DNA of 64,000 bases from Nitrincola alkalisediminis. GTDB lineage: Bacteria; Pseudomonadota; Gammaproteobacteria; Pseudomonadales; Balneatricaceae. Positions 10,007 through 19,039 of this stretch are shown here, in pieces. Each line of letters opens with the position of its first letter. Position 1 is the first letter of the stretch. A program made the position numbers and the translations under genes. The DNA lies in NCBI RefSeq assembly GCF_009821115.1, contig NZ_VYTY01000012.1:59823-123822 (forward strand), read 5' to 3'. Below the pieces are notes generated by a model. That model had not been told where the DNA came from, ran no database searches, and worked only from the letters and a program-made list of their open reading frames with translations.

Positions 10007-10042
10007 GCAAAAATACTTTCTAAGACTATGGGGACATCAACC

Positions 10043-10096
10043 GAAAAAAACAAGCCGATAACCCATAAGAAGGTTACATTTGTACGACTTGTTTTC
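10043..10096 (-). terminator. Likely terminator after nfuA
   Basis: On the minus strand a long stem pairs the AACAAGTCG region with CGGCTTGTT (one G-U), with an inner stem GTAACC/GGTTAT, and ends in a run of seven T. It lies directly after the nfuA stop. Confidence 0.55.
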
Positions 10097-10114
10097 CGAT
10101 TTAGTGCAAGAAAT

Positions 10115-10708
10115 TTACTTATAGTAAGCGTTAGATGTGTTGGTGTGATCCGTAACGTCCCTGACGCCGATTAAGCCGGGTACCTTTTCAATCAATGTTT
10201 TTTCCACACCGTCTTTAAGGGTTAAATCCACTGCGCTACACCCTTGGCACCCGCCTCCAAATTTCAAAATTGCCAAAACCCCCTGCTCCTCTTCAACCAA
10301 CTCGACCAATTTCACCTCACCACCATGAGCCGACAGGCCCGGATTGATGTCGGAGTATAAAATGTAGTTGATTTGATCCTGCATTGGACTGTCGGCTGTT
10401 ACTTTTGGCATTTTTGCGTTGGGGGCTTTGATTGTTAGCTGCCCACCCATTCTGTCTTCTGAAAAATCAATGACCGCTTCATCGAGATAAGGAAGACTGT
10501 TTTTTTCCAAATAAAAGCGGAGCAGTTCGTAATCCAACACTTCATCTTCAGAATTCACTTCATCCGGCCGGCAGTATGCTAGACAGGTCTCTGCGTAAGG
10601 CGTTCCTGGCTGAGTAACAAAAAGACGAACAGCAATTCCCTCTACGTTCTGTTTCTCAAGAAGCTGAGCAAGATAATTTTCTGCACCTTTCGTAACGTTT
10701 ATACTCAT
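10115..10708 (-). CDS. nfuA: Fe/S biogenesis protein NfuA
   Basis: A 197-residue scaffold/carrier that passes 4Fe-4S clusters to targets such as aconitase. It has an A-type-like N-terminal domain (degenerate, without the three cluster cysteines of IscA) and a C-terminal Nfu domain with the GGGCQGCSAVDLTLK motif. The CxxC lies at about residues 153-156 and binds the cluster at a dimer interface. Length and layout match E. coli NfuA (191). It stands alone between lon and rlmD. Confidence 0.95.
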   Translation of the reverse strand: MSINVTKGAENYLAQLLEKQNVEGIAVRLFVTQPGTPYAETCLAYCRPDEVNSEDEVLDYELLRFYLEKNSLPYLDEAVIDFSEDRMGGQLTIKAPNAKMPKVTADSPMQDQINYILYSDINPGLSAHGGEVKLVELVEEEQGVLAILKFGGGCQGCSAVDLTLKDGVEKTLIEKVPGLIGVRDVTDHTNTSNAYYK

Positions 10709-10860
10709 AATAATTCAGCACTCACCTATTACCATTATTGTTGGAAGCATACACCGAAAATAAACCCGAGTAAATTTATCGGATATTATTCAGTCAAAAA
10801 ATCCTACTGCCCTAACCGACAAAAGTTGCTAGAATTCACACATCTTTTAAGGAATTCGGT

Positions 10861-12201
10861 ATGCGCCATTTAAATCGTCAAAAAAAACCATCTAAGCCGA
10901 CCCTCTCTGCTACTCCAGTCGAACTATCCATCAGCCACCTCAGCATTGAAGGAAGAGGTATTAGTCATCTAGATGGCAAAACTGTCTTTGTGCGCGGCGC
11001 CTTGCCCAATGAGCAAATTGTGGCAAGAATCACAGCTCAGCACAAACGGTTTGATGAGGCAGAGACCCTTGAGGTACTCAGCGCAAGCCCTGATCGTCAA
11101 ACCCCCCCCTGTGATCATTACCAGCTCTGTGGTGGCTGTGACCTGCAGCATTTAAACCCTCAAAAGGCCCTTAGCTTAAAATATGCACTAGTGCTGGATC
11201 AATTGCAGCGATTTGCACAGTGTCAACCCATACACATGGATAACGCCATACCCTCGCCTTCATTTAACTATCGTCGTAGCGCACGAATTGGTGTTAATCG
11301 TTTGCAACGCGATCAAAGTCTAGTGGTGGGCTTTAGACGCAGACAAAGCTCCAAACTTGTCAATATAGAGACTTGCCCAGTTCTCGATACACGCCTTGAA
11401 CGGGTATTTGAACTCACACGCCATTATTTTTCTGAGCAGCCAGATAACAAATCCTTAACGCATATTGACGCGCTGTTGGGAGATGACTCAGGGGCGCTAA
11501 CGTTTAGAGTCACTCGCAAGCCCACGAATTCATTCATGTCCGCAATGATCAACCTTTGCAATGATCTAAATCTACAAGGCTGGGTGGAAGACAACGATGG
11601 CAATCTATCGCCAGTACAAAGCAACTATCCGGCGCTAACCTACCGCCCGTCGCCTGAAGTCGAACTGAGCTTCAAACCTGGCAACTTCTTGCAAGTAAAC
11701 AGCCAGATCAACCAAGCACTGATTCAACTTGCACTGGAGTGGCTACAACCCAGTGCTGAGGATTATGTATTGGACTTATTTTGTGGCCTTGGCAACTTCA
11801 CGCTACCGCTTGCTAAAAAGGCCCACAAAGCAATAGGCGTTGAAGGGATGATGTCGATGGTAAAACAAGCCCAAGACAATGCAGACAAGAATCAAATCCA
11901 TAATACCGTTTTTTACTGTGCAGACCTGAGCTCTGATGTCAGTCACGCATTCTGGTTCAAAGAGCCCATCACCATGATTTTACTTGATCCGCCTCGATCA
12001 GGTGCACACGCTCTTGTCAGCCAAATTGCCTCTAAGAAGGCAAAGAAAATTCTTTACATTGCCTGCAACCCTGCCGCCCTAACGCGCGACACCCAAGTGC
12101 TCTGCGCTGCAGGATATCAACTTTCACGTTTTACGGTTTTAGACATGTTTCCTAACACTGCTCATATTGAGTCGGTTGCCCTATTTGAGCGATCTAAATG
12201 A
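10861..12201 (+). CDS. rlmD: 23S rRNA (uracil-1939-C5)-methyltransferase RlmD
   Basis: A 446-residue SAM-dependent RNA methyltransferase with an N-terminal TRAM domain (about 15-70), a 4Fe-4S cluster bound by Cys84, Cys90, Cys93 and Cys172, and a Rossmann domain with DLFCGLGNFTLPLA. The catalytic loop has IACNPAALTRD, with the nucleophilic Cys at about 402. Such enzymes form m5U1939 in 23S rRNA. AAGGA precedes the ATG. The stop codon overlaps the start of the next gene (ATGA), so the two RNA-modification genes are likely translated together. Confidence 0.94.
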   Translation: MRHLNRQKKPSKPTLSATPVELSISHLSIEGRGISHLDGKTVFVRGALPNEQIVARITAQHKRFDEAETLEVLSASPDRQTPPCDHYQLCGGCDLQHLNPQKALSLKYALVLDQLQRFAQCQPIHMDNAIPSPSFNYRRSARIGVNRLQRDQSLVVGFRRRQSSKLVNIETCPVLDTRLERVFELTRHYFSEQPDNKSLTHIDALLGDDSGALTFRVTRKPTNSFMSAMINLCNDLNLQGWVEDNDGNLSPVQSNYPALTYRPSPEVELSFKPGNFLQVNSQINQALIQLALEWLQPSAEDYVLDLFCGLGNFTLPLAKKAHKAIGVEGMMSMVKQAQDNADKNQIHNTVFYCADLSSDVSHAFWFKEPITMILLDPPRSGAHALVSQIASKKAKKILYIACNPAALTRDTQVLCAAGYQLSRFTVLDMFPNTAHIESVALFERSK

Positions 12202-12818
12202 TTGAAATTATTTTTGCTGACGATGAAATGGTGGTGGTTTCTAAACCTCACGAATTGCTTTCGGTTCCTGGTATTGGTGAGGCCAAAAAAGACTGCCTTG
12301 TCAGTCGATTACAACTGGAATTTCCGGGTATACGCATTGTGCATCGTTTGGATTTTTCCACATCAGGCCTCATCGTACTGGCGCGCAATGCTGAATCACA
12401 TCGCCATTTAAGCATTCAGTTTCAAAATAGGGTTCCCAAAAAGCGCTATCAAGCGCTCGTGCATCACGTTGTGAAAGACAATGAAGGAGACATTTCTTTA
12501 CCACTCACACAGGACTGGGATAACCGCCCTTTAATGAAAGTCGACCACGACATTGGCAAGCCATCCGAAACACACTGGAAGTGTATCGAGAGAGCTGAAT
12601 CCTCAAGTCGCCTGTTGTTATACCCTCACACTGGACGCTCTCACCAGCTGCGCGTGCACTTATTATCAATTGGCCACCCTATACTCGGTGATGTGTTCTA
12701 CACCCCGGAAAGTCAACACACAGCATTTCCTAGAATGATGCTTCACGCTGACCAGTTGACATTACGACACCCTGTAACCCAAGACTGGCTCGAGTTCTCG
12801 TCAGAGTGCCCCTTTTAA
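12198..12818 (+). CDS. RluA-family pseudouridine synthase
   Basis: A 206-residue RNA pseudouridine synthase without an S4 domain, the size of RluA, which modifies 23S rRNA U746 and tRNA U32. The catalytic motif HRLDFSTSGL (Asp at about residue 52) is intact, as are the KRYQALVHH and HTGRSHQLRVHL segments of the family. The gene overlaps rlmD by four bases. RluA itself is the closest match in size. TruC or a related member cannot be excluded. Confidence 0.85.
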   Translation: MIEIIFADDEMVVVSKPHELLSVPGIGEAKKDCLVSRLQLEFPGIRIVHRLDFSTSGLIVLARNAESHRHLSIQFQNRVPKKRYQALVHHVVKDNEGDISLPLTQDWDNRPLMKVDHDIGKPSETHWKCIERAESSSRLLLYPHTGRSHQLRVHLLSIGHPILGDVFYTPESQHTAFPRMMLHADQLTLRHPVTQDWLEFSSECPF

Positions 12819-12827
12819 TGTGACAGG

Positions 12828-13778
12828 CTAGTTCACTTGGCGTACAGGTGCACCCTTGATAAAGGACGCAATATTTTCGGCGGTCTGCTCAACCAAGTGC
12901 GTTCTTGCTTGATGACTTCCCCATGCGGAATGAGGAGTCACTATTAGGTTAGGAATAGAGGAATCCAGTAGCACATTTCCCATACGTGGTGGTTCTTGCG
13001 ACAGTACATCAGTGGCAGCACCACCTAAATGCCCACTGCGCAAAGCATCTGCAAGGTCTTGCTCATTGACAATACCGCCCCGAGCAGCATTGACAATAAA
13101 GCTGCCTGGCTTCATACGTGCAATACGCTCAGCATTGATAATATTTCGTGTTTCATCCGTTAACGGACAATGAAGCGTCAACACATCTATTTGTGGCAAC
13201 ATTTCATCTAAAGCCACCCTGCCTAGGCGAGCAACCGCCTCTCCGGGGCGCTCAGCAATGAGCACCCGCATACCAAATGCTCGCGCCAAGCGCTCGACTT
13301 CAGCCCCCAACACACCATACCCCAAAATACCGAGCGTACGGTTTTTAAGCTCAAATATGGGGTAATCCAGTAGACAGAACTGAGACGAACGGTTCCAGTC
13401 ACCCGCTTGAACGCTTCGATGGTAATCTAATAAACGCGTATGCAAGGCCAACATCAGCATCATCACATGCTGGGCGACAGAATCCGTACCATAGGCTTGG
13501 CAATTGCATATAGCGATACCCAAACGACTTGCCGCTTGCAAATCAACGTTATTGAGGCCGGTTGCTATAACACAGATTAATCGTAAGCTTGGATTTGCCT
13601 GCATGTCTTCCTGAGTAATGACGACCTTATTTGTAATAATAATGTCAGCACCTGCTATGCGCTCAGCAACCTGATGGATATCCGTTTTTTGATACGTATC
13701 CCATGAAGTGGCATGTGTTTGCAATAAGCTTAAATCAAGATCATCAAGCCCAAGTGTATCCAGAAAGACAATGCGCAT
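12828..13778 (-). CDS. D-2-hydroxyacid dehydrogenase (glycerate/hydroxypyruvate type)
   Basis: A 316-residue NAD(P)-dependent oxidoreductase. It has the split catalytic domain, a Rossmann motif LGYGVLGAEVERLA (about 148-161), the substrate-binding Arg in NAARGG, the Glu in SQEPP and the catalytic His in TPHSAWGS. The family reduces 2-keto acids such as hydroxypyruvate or glyoxylate to D-2-hydroxyacids. HprA-type hydroxypyruvate reductase is the best guess. It converges with the RluA gene with only nine bases between, and lies 12 bases downstream of purC on the same strand. Confidence 0.85.
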   Translation of the reverse strand: MRIVFLDTLGLDDLDLSLLQTHATSWDTYQKTDIHQVAERIAGADIIITNKVVITQEDMQANPSLRLICVIATGLNNVDLQAASRLGIAICNCQAYGTDSVAQHVMMLMLALHTRLLDYHRSVQAGDWNRSSQFCLLDYPIFELKNRTLGILGYGVLGAEVERLARAFGMRVLIAERPGEAVARLGRVALDEMLPQIDVLTLHCPLTDETRNIINAERIARMKPGSFIVNAARGGIVNEQDLADALRSGHLGGAATDVLSQEPPRMGNVLLDSSIPNLIVTPHSAWGSHQARTHLVEQTAENIASFIKGAPVRQVN

Positions 13779-13790
13779 AATCCAACCTAA

Positions 13791-14516
13791 CTATTTAACA
13801 GGAGCATCAAAGTCAATGCCTAGTCTACGCCCCACCTCTTCGTAGGCCTCGATAACACCGCCCAAACCTTGACGGAAGCGATCCTTGTCCATTTTAGCAC
13901 GGGTCTCTTTATCCCACAGACGGCAACCATCCGGAGAGAACTCATCCCCAAGAACCACTTCCCCTTTGTACAAACCAAACTCTAGCTTGTAATCCACTAA
14001 CAGGATACCCGCATCGGCAAACATTTTTTTCAAGATTGCGTTGGCTCTAAAGGTCAGATCTTTTGCTTTCTCGATATATTTAATATCTGCCCAACCAAAT
14101 GAAACGATGTGGGATTCATTGATCATCGGATCCCCCAGCGCATCATTTTTAAGAAACATTTCAAATGTCGGTGGGTTCAACTCCAACCCCTCTTCAACAC
14201 CTAAACGACGACAAATAGACCCAGCTGACAAGTTGCGAACAACGCACTCAATCGGCATCATGTCTAAGCGTTTGACCAGACTTTCCGTATCAGACAACAA
14301 CGCTTCAAAATGTGTCGGTATACCAGCAGCGGCAAGTTTTTGCATCACAAAAGCATTGAACTTGTTATTTACCATGCCTTTTCGGTTAAGCTGTTCTACT
14401 TTTTTACCATCAAATGCTGACGTGTCATCTCTGAACAACATGACCATTAAATCTGGGTTGTCTGTGCTGTAAACAGACTTAGCCTTACCTGAGTAAAGCT
14501 CCTCGCGCTTTTCCAT
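13791..14516 (-). CDS. purC: SAICAR synthase PurC
   Basis: A 241-residue cytoplasmic enzyme that joins CAIR and aspartate with ATP in purine synthesis. It shows the N-terminal [19 protein letters not shown]-binding loop, the RNLSAGS segment ([13 protein letters not shown]) and the LVDYKLEFG and [14 protein letters not shown] signatures. The length is standard (E. coli 237). It follows bamC and dapA on the same strand, an arrangement known from pseudomonads. Confidence 0.96.
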   Translation of the reverse strand: MEKREELYSGKAKSVYSTDNPDLMVMLFRDDTSAFDGKKVEQLNRKGMVNNKFNAFVMQKLAAAGIPTHFEALLSDTESLVKRLDMMPIECVVRNLSAGSICRRLGVEEGLELNPPTFEMFLKNDALGDPMINESHIVSFGWADIKYIEKAKDLTFRANAILKKMFADAGILLVDYKLEFGLYKGEVVLGDEFSPDGCRLWDKETRAKMDKDRFRQGLGGVIEAYEEVGRRLGIDFDAPVK

Positions 14517-14565
14517 CTATTGTCTCCACCTACCCAAGCCTCTTTCGAGGCTGGGAATAAAATCA

Positions 14566-15960
14566 TTAAATACCCTGTGGCAACTGATCTTTGATCTGCC
14601 AGAGAATTTCTTCAGCAACAATGCCAGGGGCTTCGATTCCCTGGTCATTCAGCACAGTAACCATGACACCCTGACGCATCCGATTCAGCTTCACTTGATA
14701 GCGACCTGTATGCTCAACCTCTCCAGTGTTTCGGTTAAAGAAACCACTTTGACCACTGCCGAAAACATACAAGACTCGACCACCCAACCAGATTTTATAG
14801 CCCTGCTGATTTGCAGGGTTATCAGGGTCATTCAAATCGAGTGCAATTTCTTCGGGAGAACGACTAGCTGCTCCCATACCTTCCGAACTATAACGAACAT
14901 TTCCCTCAGGCGTATCATTCGATAAGCCCAATGCATTCGTAATGATATTAGTATTCAACTTGATATCACCGCGGTCAGAATGAAGCCACTCAAAGAAGCC
15001 CATTTTCTGAGTATCATCAAAAGGCGTTGACGTGGTGTAGGTCAGATAAAAGATACCGGCTCTTTCATCCCGAGTCCCAACATCAAATCCAGAAGCATCA
15101 ACAGCAGCATCTAGCAACCCCCATGCAGTTTGTGCATCAGTACTAATGCGTAATGCAGGATTGCCTCGTGAGTCACGTCCTAATTGTGGACGACTGCGCT
15201 GACGTTGTTCAAGCGCCAAAAGGCTTTGCGCCGTCGGCTGAGCAGAGGTGCGACTGAGATATCGCAGCATTTCAAACATCATCTCGGACTGATAGCTTAT
15301 ATCGGCAACGCTTGCATCCCAATCGACATTCGCAGGAACAGCGCCTTGAGCAAACTGTACATGCTGCATACGAATAGAAGTCCGAGCATAGTCCTCCGGA
15401 TCAGGCCGCACACTGACTCTAATTTTATTATCAGACGGCCCTTCTAAGCCTTGAAGGGTTAATCGCTTAATCCAGCGATCCATGAAGCTGTAATCACGCC
15501 CATCTGTTCGGATCCACTCTGTCTCAATTGTGCCCATTCTAGGATCCTTGCGGGCAATATTTACGCCGTTAAACTCCCAGAAATCAACAACCTTTTGCCA
15601 TACATCCGCGATCGGCTCATCAACAATGATGACCCGATCACCATCAAAACGCTGCAAATTGACTGTCTCGGAACCTGGCTCAGAATAAAAGAACTCTGGC
15701 CTCGGCACCTGAAAGCGCTCTTGACTCTGTGTACCGACCAACCCTACATCAGGAACGGTCAACTGATCCTGCATCGGTCGAGCACGGATATGGTCAGGGA
15801 TTTGCAAACGCTGCCCCCCCTCAGCCAAAGTATAGTCTTGGCTTCGATCTCGAATAATCGCATGCTCACCATAAATTGGATTTTTTTCTACCATGCTGCA
15901 TCCGCCGATAGACAGAAGCAAAGTGCCTGTCATCACGGTAGATAAACGAACTTTTCTCAT
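14566..15960 (-). CDS. bamC: Outer-membrane assembly lipoprotein BamC
   Basis: A 464-residue lipoprotein of the BAM complex, which inserts beta-barrel proteins. The signal peptide ends in a lipobox (LSIGGC, Cys at about 21), followed by an unstructured segment that contacts BamD. Two helix-grip domains follow (about 105-235 and 280-460). It is clearly longer than E. coli BamC (344), with extra sequence in the second half. The start overlaps the dapA stop by four bases (ATGA), the conserved dapA-bamC pairing. Confidence 0.9.
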   Translation of the reverse strand: MRKVRLSTVMTGTLLLSIGGCSMVEKNPIYGEHAIIRDRSQDYTLAEGGQRLQIPDHIRARPMQDQLTVPDVGLVGTQSQERFQVPRPEFFYSEPGSETVNLQRFDGDRVIIVDEPIADVWQKVVDFWEFNGVNIARKDPRMGTIETEWIRTDGRDYSFMDRWIKRLTLQGLEGPSDNKIRVSVRPDPEDYARTSIRMQHVQFAQGAVPANVDWDASVADISYQSEMMFEMLRYLSRTSAQPTAQSLLALEQRQRSRPQLGRDSRGNPALRISTDAQTAWGLLDAAVDASGFDVGTRDERAGIFYLTYTTSTPFDDTQKMGFFEWLHSDRGDIKLNTNIITNALGLSNDTPEGNVRYSSEGMGAASRSPEEIALDLNDPDNPANQQGYKIWLGGRVLYVFGSGQSGFFNRNTGEVEHTGRYQVKLNRMRQGVMVTVLNDQGIEAPGIVAEEILWQIKDQLPQGI

Positions 15961-16847
15961 GAGTTAACCTTTAATGAGATTCCACTTTCAATCAATGCGT
16001 TCCGCACCACTTCATGATAGGGCTCAGACAAAGGAGTTAAGGGCAAACGAATACCTCCTTCCATGAGTCCCATTTCAGCCATTGCCCACTTTACCGGGAT
16101 AGGATTGGCTTCCACAAAGAGCTTTGTATGCATTGGCATCAATTTGAGCTGCAACGCACGAGCGTCATCTGCACGCCCTTCCAAACCAAGACGGCACAAT
16201 TCAGACATCTCGGCAGGCGCAACGTTCGCGGTCACCGAAATATTTCCATCACCACCCAGTAAAATCAGCTCTATTGCTGTGACATCATCACCCGAATAAA
16301 CAGCAAAATCATCGGGTGTTGATTCAATTAAGTACCGAGCACGCTCTAAATTACCCGTTGCTTCTTTGATACCGACAATATTGTCAATTTCGGCTAAGCG
16401 CAGAACGGTTTCTGGAAGCATATCACAGGCTGTTCTTCCAGGGACATTATACAGTATTTGAGGGATATCAACGGCTTCCGCTATTGCCTTGTAATGTTGA
16501 TAGAGTCCTTCCTGAGTGGGTTTGTTGTAGTACGGTGTCACCAACAAACAGGCGTCCGCTCCAGCGGCCTTTGCGTCACGCGTTAAAGCAATGGCTTCAC
16601 GTGTGGAGTTCGCACCTGTTCCAGCAATCACGGGGATACGCCCTGCCACTTCATTCACAATAAATTGAATAACTTTTGTATGCTCTTCACAATCCAAGGT
16701 AGCCGACTCTCCCGTTGTTCCGACGGCAACAATGGATGCGGTTCCCTTTTCAACATGAAACTCGACAAGCTTTTTGAGCGCAACCCAATCAACATCGCCA
16801 TTTTCTAACATCGGGGTTACTAGGGCTACGATACTGCCGCGAATCAT
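15957..16847 (-). CDS. dapA: 4-hydroxy-tetrahydrodipicolinate synthase
   Basis: A 296-residue (beta/alpha)8 aldolase that condenses pyruvate with aspartate semialdehyde, the first step to diaminopimelate and lysine. The Schiff-base Lys lies in [10 protein letters not shown] (about 161). GTTGESATL and the YNVPGRT loop with the catalytic Tyr are also seen. The start is ATG 16847, with GGAG seven bases before it, rather than the GTG four codons upstream. It is the first gene of dapA-bamC and probably purC. Confidence 0.96.
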   Translation of the reverse strand: MIRGSIVALVTPMLENGDVDWVALKKLVEFHVEKGTASIVAVGTTGESATLDCEEHTKVIQFIVNEVAGRIPVIAGTGANSTREAIALTRDAKAAGADACLLVTPYYNKPTQEGLYQHYKAIAEAVDIPQILYNVPGRTACDMLPETVLRLAEIDNIVGIKEATGNLERARYLIESTPDDFAVYSGDDVTAIELILLGGDGNISVTANVAPAEMSELCRLGLEGRADDARALQLKLMPMHTKLFVEANPIPVKWAMAEMGLMEGGIRLPLTPLSEPYHEVVRNALIESGISLKVNS

Positions 16848-17027
16848 TTTATTCTCCACTTGTCTTTATATCAGGGTATGCTAGGGGGTCCATACCGACC
16901 ACGCAACTCACAGGGTTAATATATCATCCTGCTTTTGCTATTGTTTATTCCATTCTAAACGAATAAGGGCCCCGAAGCGTAGTAGAAAGGGCGTTTTAGT
17001 TAAGGTTTTTTATCAAGAGGACAAAAT

Positions 17028-17495
17028 ATGTCAACCGTACAGCTGCACGAACCCATTCCCGACTTTACAGCCACCGCCACAAGCGATAAAACCATTGCGC
17101 TAAATGATCTTAAAGGGCGCAACTGGGTGATCTATTTTTACCCCAAAGACAGCACTCCAGGCTGCACAACCGAAGGCCAAGATTTCAGAGATCTGTATTC
17201 GTCCTTTCAAGAAGCGAACACTGAGATTTTCGGCGTTTCACGTGATAGCCTTCGCAGCCATGAAAATTTCAAGGCAAAACAGTCTTTCCCCTTCGAGTTG
17301 ATTAGTGACGCAGACGAAACACTTTGCCAGCTCTTTGATGTCATTAAATTAAAAAAAATGTATGGCAAAGAATCACTCGGTATTGAAAGAAGTACATTCT
17401 TAGTGGACAAGGAGGGGGTTTTACGCCAAGAGTGGAGAAAGGTAAAAGTCGCTGGCCATGCGGCTGAGGTTCTTGAAGCGGCCAAAATACTTTAA
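17028..17495 (+). CDS. bcp: Thioredoxin-dependent peroxiredoxin Bcp/PrxQ
   Basis: A 155-residue peroxidase that reduces H2O2 and organic hydroperoxides with thioredoxin. It has the thioredoxin fold and the active-site motif FYPKDSTPGCTTEG with the peroxidatic Cys46. The resolving Cys found five residues later in E. coli Bcp is replaced (Q51). The only other Cys is Cys100, so resolution may use Cys100 or an external thiol. AGAGGAC precedes the ATG. It is divergent from dapA, a common neighbour. Confidence 0.93.
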   Translation: MSTVQLHEPIPDFTATATSDKTIALNDLKGRNWVIYFYPKDSTPGCTTEGQDFRDLYSSFQEANTEIFGVSRDSLRSHENFKAKQSFPFELISDADETLCQLFDVIKLKKMYGKESLGIERSTFLVDKEGVLRQEWRKVKVAGHAAEVLEAAKIL

Positions 17496-17510
17496 CCCTT
17501 CCAGAAGCAC

Positions 17511-17535
17511 AGCCGACTCAGGCGAGCAGTCGGCT
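17511..17535. terminator. Stem-loop between convergent bcp and the permease gene
   Basis: A perfect 8-bp stem (AGCCGACT 17511-17518, AGTCGGCT 17528-17535) lies in the short convergent gap. No T-run follows, so it may act only as a barrier or RNA end. Confidence 0.4.
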
Positions 17536-17544
17536 GTACATGAA

Positions 17545-18627
17545 TCACTCAGACTCCTTTTCAATCTGAGCCACATGCAACTCCATTGCGTTTGGCCAAG
17601 CATTGACGATTGACTTAATAAGAGTCGCCAATGGAATCGCAAAGAAGACACCCAACACTCCCCATATGCTTCCGAACAATAAAACAGCCACTATGATGGA
17701 GACAGGGTGCAAATTCACAGCCTCGGAAAATAAAATGGGAACAAGCACGTTACCATCTAAGGCTTGAATGACAAAATAAGCGATCATCAGGGTAATAAAC
17801 TCACCACCCCACCCCCATTGGAAAAAGGCAACACCTGCAACGGGCAATGTCACCAATGCTGCACCTATGTAGGGTATGACAACCGACAGACCCACCATGA
17901 GCGCCAAAAGCGCCGCGTAATTTAATCCAAGAAACTTAAATACGACAAATGAGACCGCACCCACTATCAGAATTTCGATCACTTTCCCTCGAACATAATT
18001 GGCTATTTGAGCATCCATTTCGGTCCAAATCCGACGCATCATATCGCGCTTATCAGGTAGATACGCGGTCAAACTCTGAGTCAAATGATCTCCATCTTTA
18101 AGGAAGAAGAACACTAGAATAGGAACTAAAATCAAATAAATAAGCAGTGCGACAATATTGGTAATCGAATGCAAGGAGAAGGTCAGCGCCCACTGCCAAG
18201 CTTTACCTATCTCATTTGCAGCCATGGCAATGAACTGCCTGATTTGCTGTTCAGACACCAGATCAGGATAGCGCTCTGGCAACAAAATCAGAACATTTTG
18301 CACCTCCATGACCATTCGTGGCGCCTCATTTAACAGCGTAATCAACTGACGCCAAACCTGCGGCATGATAAACAACATAAAGGCCAAAAACATGGCCATA
18401 AAACTGACAAAAACTACAAAAACCGCGACTTTCTTAGGTAAATACGGACTGAGACGATTCACGCCTCCCTGCATCAAAAAGGCCAGAATAATGCTAAAGA
18501 ACACTGGAGCCAAAGCTTTACCTAAGGTCAGAATGACAACCAACCCCACTGCCAACAAGAAAAAGAACAGCAATGCTTCTTCATCTGAAAAATAACGATG
18601 TATCCACTTTTTCAGAATATTAAGCAT
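17545..18627 (-). CDS. AI-2E/PerM-family membrane transporter
   Basis: A 360-residue inner-membrane protein with about eight membrane spans: two pairs at the N-terminus, a large central loop (about 80-150) and a C-terminal cluster. It matches the AI-2E/PerM family (VLVPILFSEAVNLHPVSIIVAVLLFG near the end). Members include TqsA (autoinducer-2 export) and Na+/H+ antiporters, and the substrate here is unknown. The start is ATG 18627, with AGGAG eight bases upstream. A GTG ten codons earlier lacks such a site. It follows tusA by about 30 bases, as perM-type genes often do. Confidence 0.87.
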   Translation of the reverse strand: MLNILKKWIHRYFSDEEALLFFFLLAVGLVVILTLGKALAPVFFSIILAFLMQGGVNRLSPYLPKKVAVFVVFVSFMAMFLAFMLFIMPQVWRQLITLLNEAPRMVMEVQNVLILLPERYPDLVSEQQIRQFIAMAANEIGKAWQWALTFSLHSITNIVALLIYLILVPILVFFFLKDGDHLTQSLTAYLPDKRDMMRRIWTEMDAQIANYVRGKVIEILIVGAVSFVVFKFLGLNYAALLALMVGLSVVIPYIGAALVTLPVAGVAFFQWGWGGEFITLMIAYFVIQALDGNVLVPILFSEAVNLHPVSIIVAVLLFGSIWGVLGVFFAIPLATLIKSIVNAWPNAMELHVAQIEKESE

Positions 18628-18659
18628 GCTGGCATCTCCTACTAATGGCAAGCTCACCT

Positions 18660-18896
18660 TTACCCACGGCGTATAATGTAAACATAGGTTCCCTCCTGCG
18701 TGAACGTTTCTAGCATCGAATGGTCTGACTGTTGAACATAGACATCAAAGTCTCTAACGGATCCTGAGTCAGTTGCGATAACCTCTAAGACCTGACCTGC
18801 CAACATCTTATTTAAGGCCTGCTTAGCCTTTAATAGCGGCAGTGGACAATGCAGACCGGATGTATCTAAGCGCTGGTCTATGGTATGTTGATGCAT
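18660..18896 (-). CDS. tusA: Sulfur carrier protein TusA
   Basis: A 78-residue sulfurtransferase of the SirA/TusA family that relays persulfide sulfur from IscS toward tRNA thiolation and molybdenum cofactor synthesis. It starts at ATG 18896 (GAGGG eight bases before) with MHQHTIDQRLDTSGLHCPLP. The CPxP motif carries the active Cys. Upstream in-frame codons add a non-conserved extension and were rejected. It lies just before the PerM-type gene. Confidence 0.9.
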   Translation of the reverse strand: MHQHTIDQRLDTSGLHCPLPLLKAKQALNKMLAGQVLEVIATDSGSVRDFDVYVQQSDHSMLETFTQEGTYVYIIRRG

Positions 18897-19039
18897 GAAA
18901 ATGACCCTCGAATGACAAATAGCTGACGATATAATGAAAGGCACGCCATCATAGTACTATTTTATGCTCTGTATAGTATTACAACCTTTATTTATTACAA
19001 CCTTATCTCCTATTCACCCCTAACCTTGGGAGGTTACAG

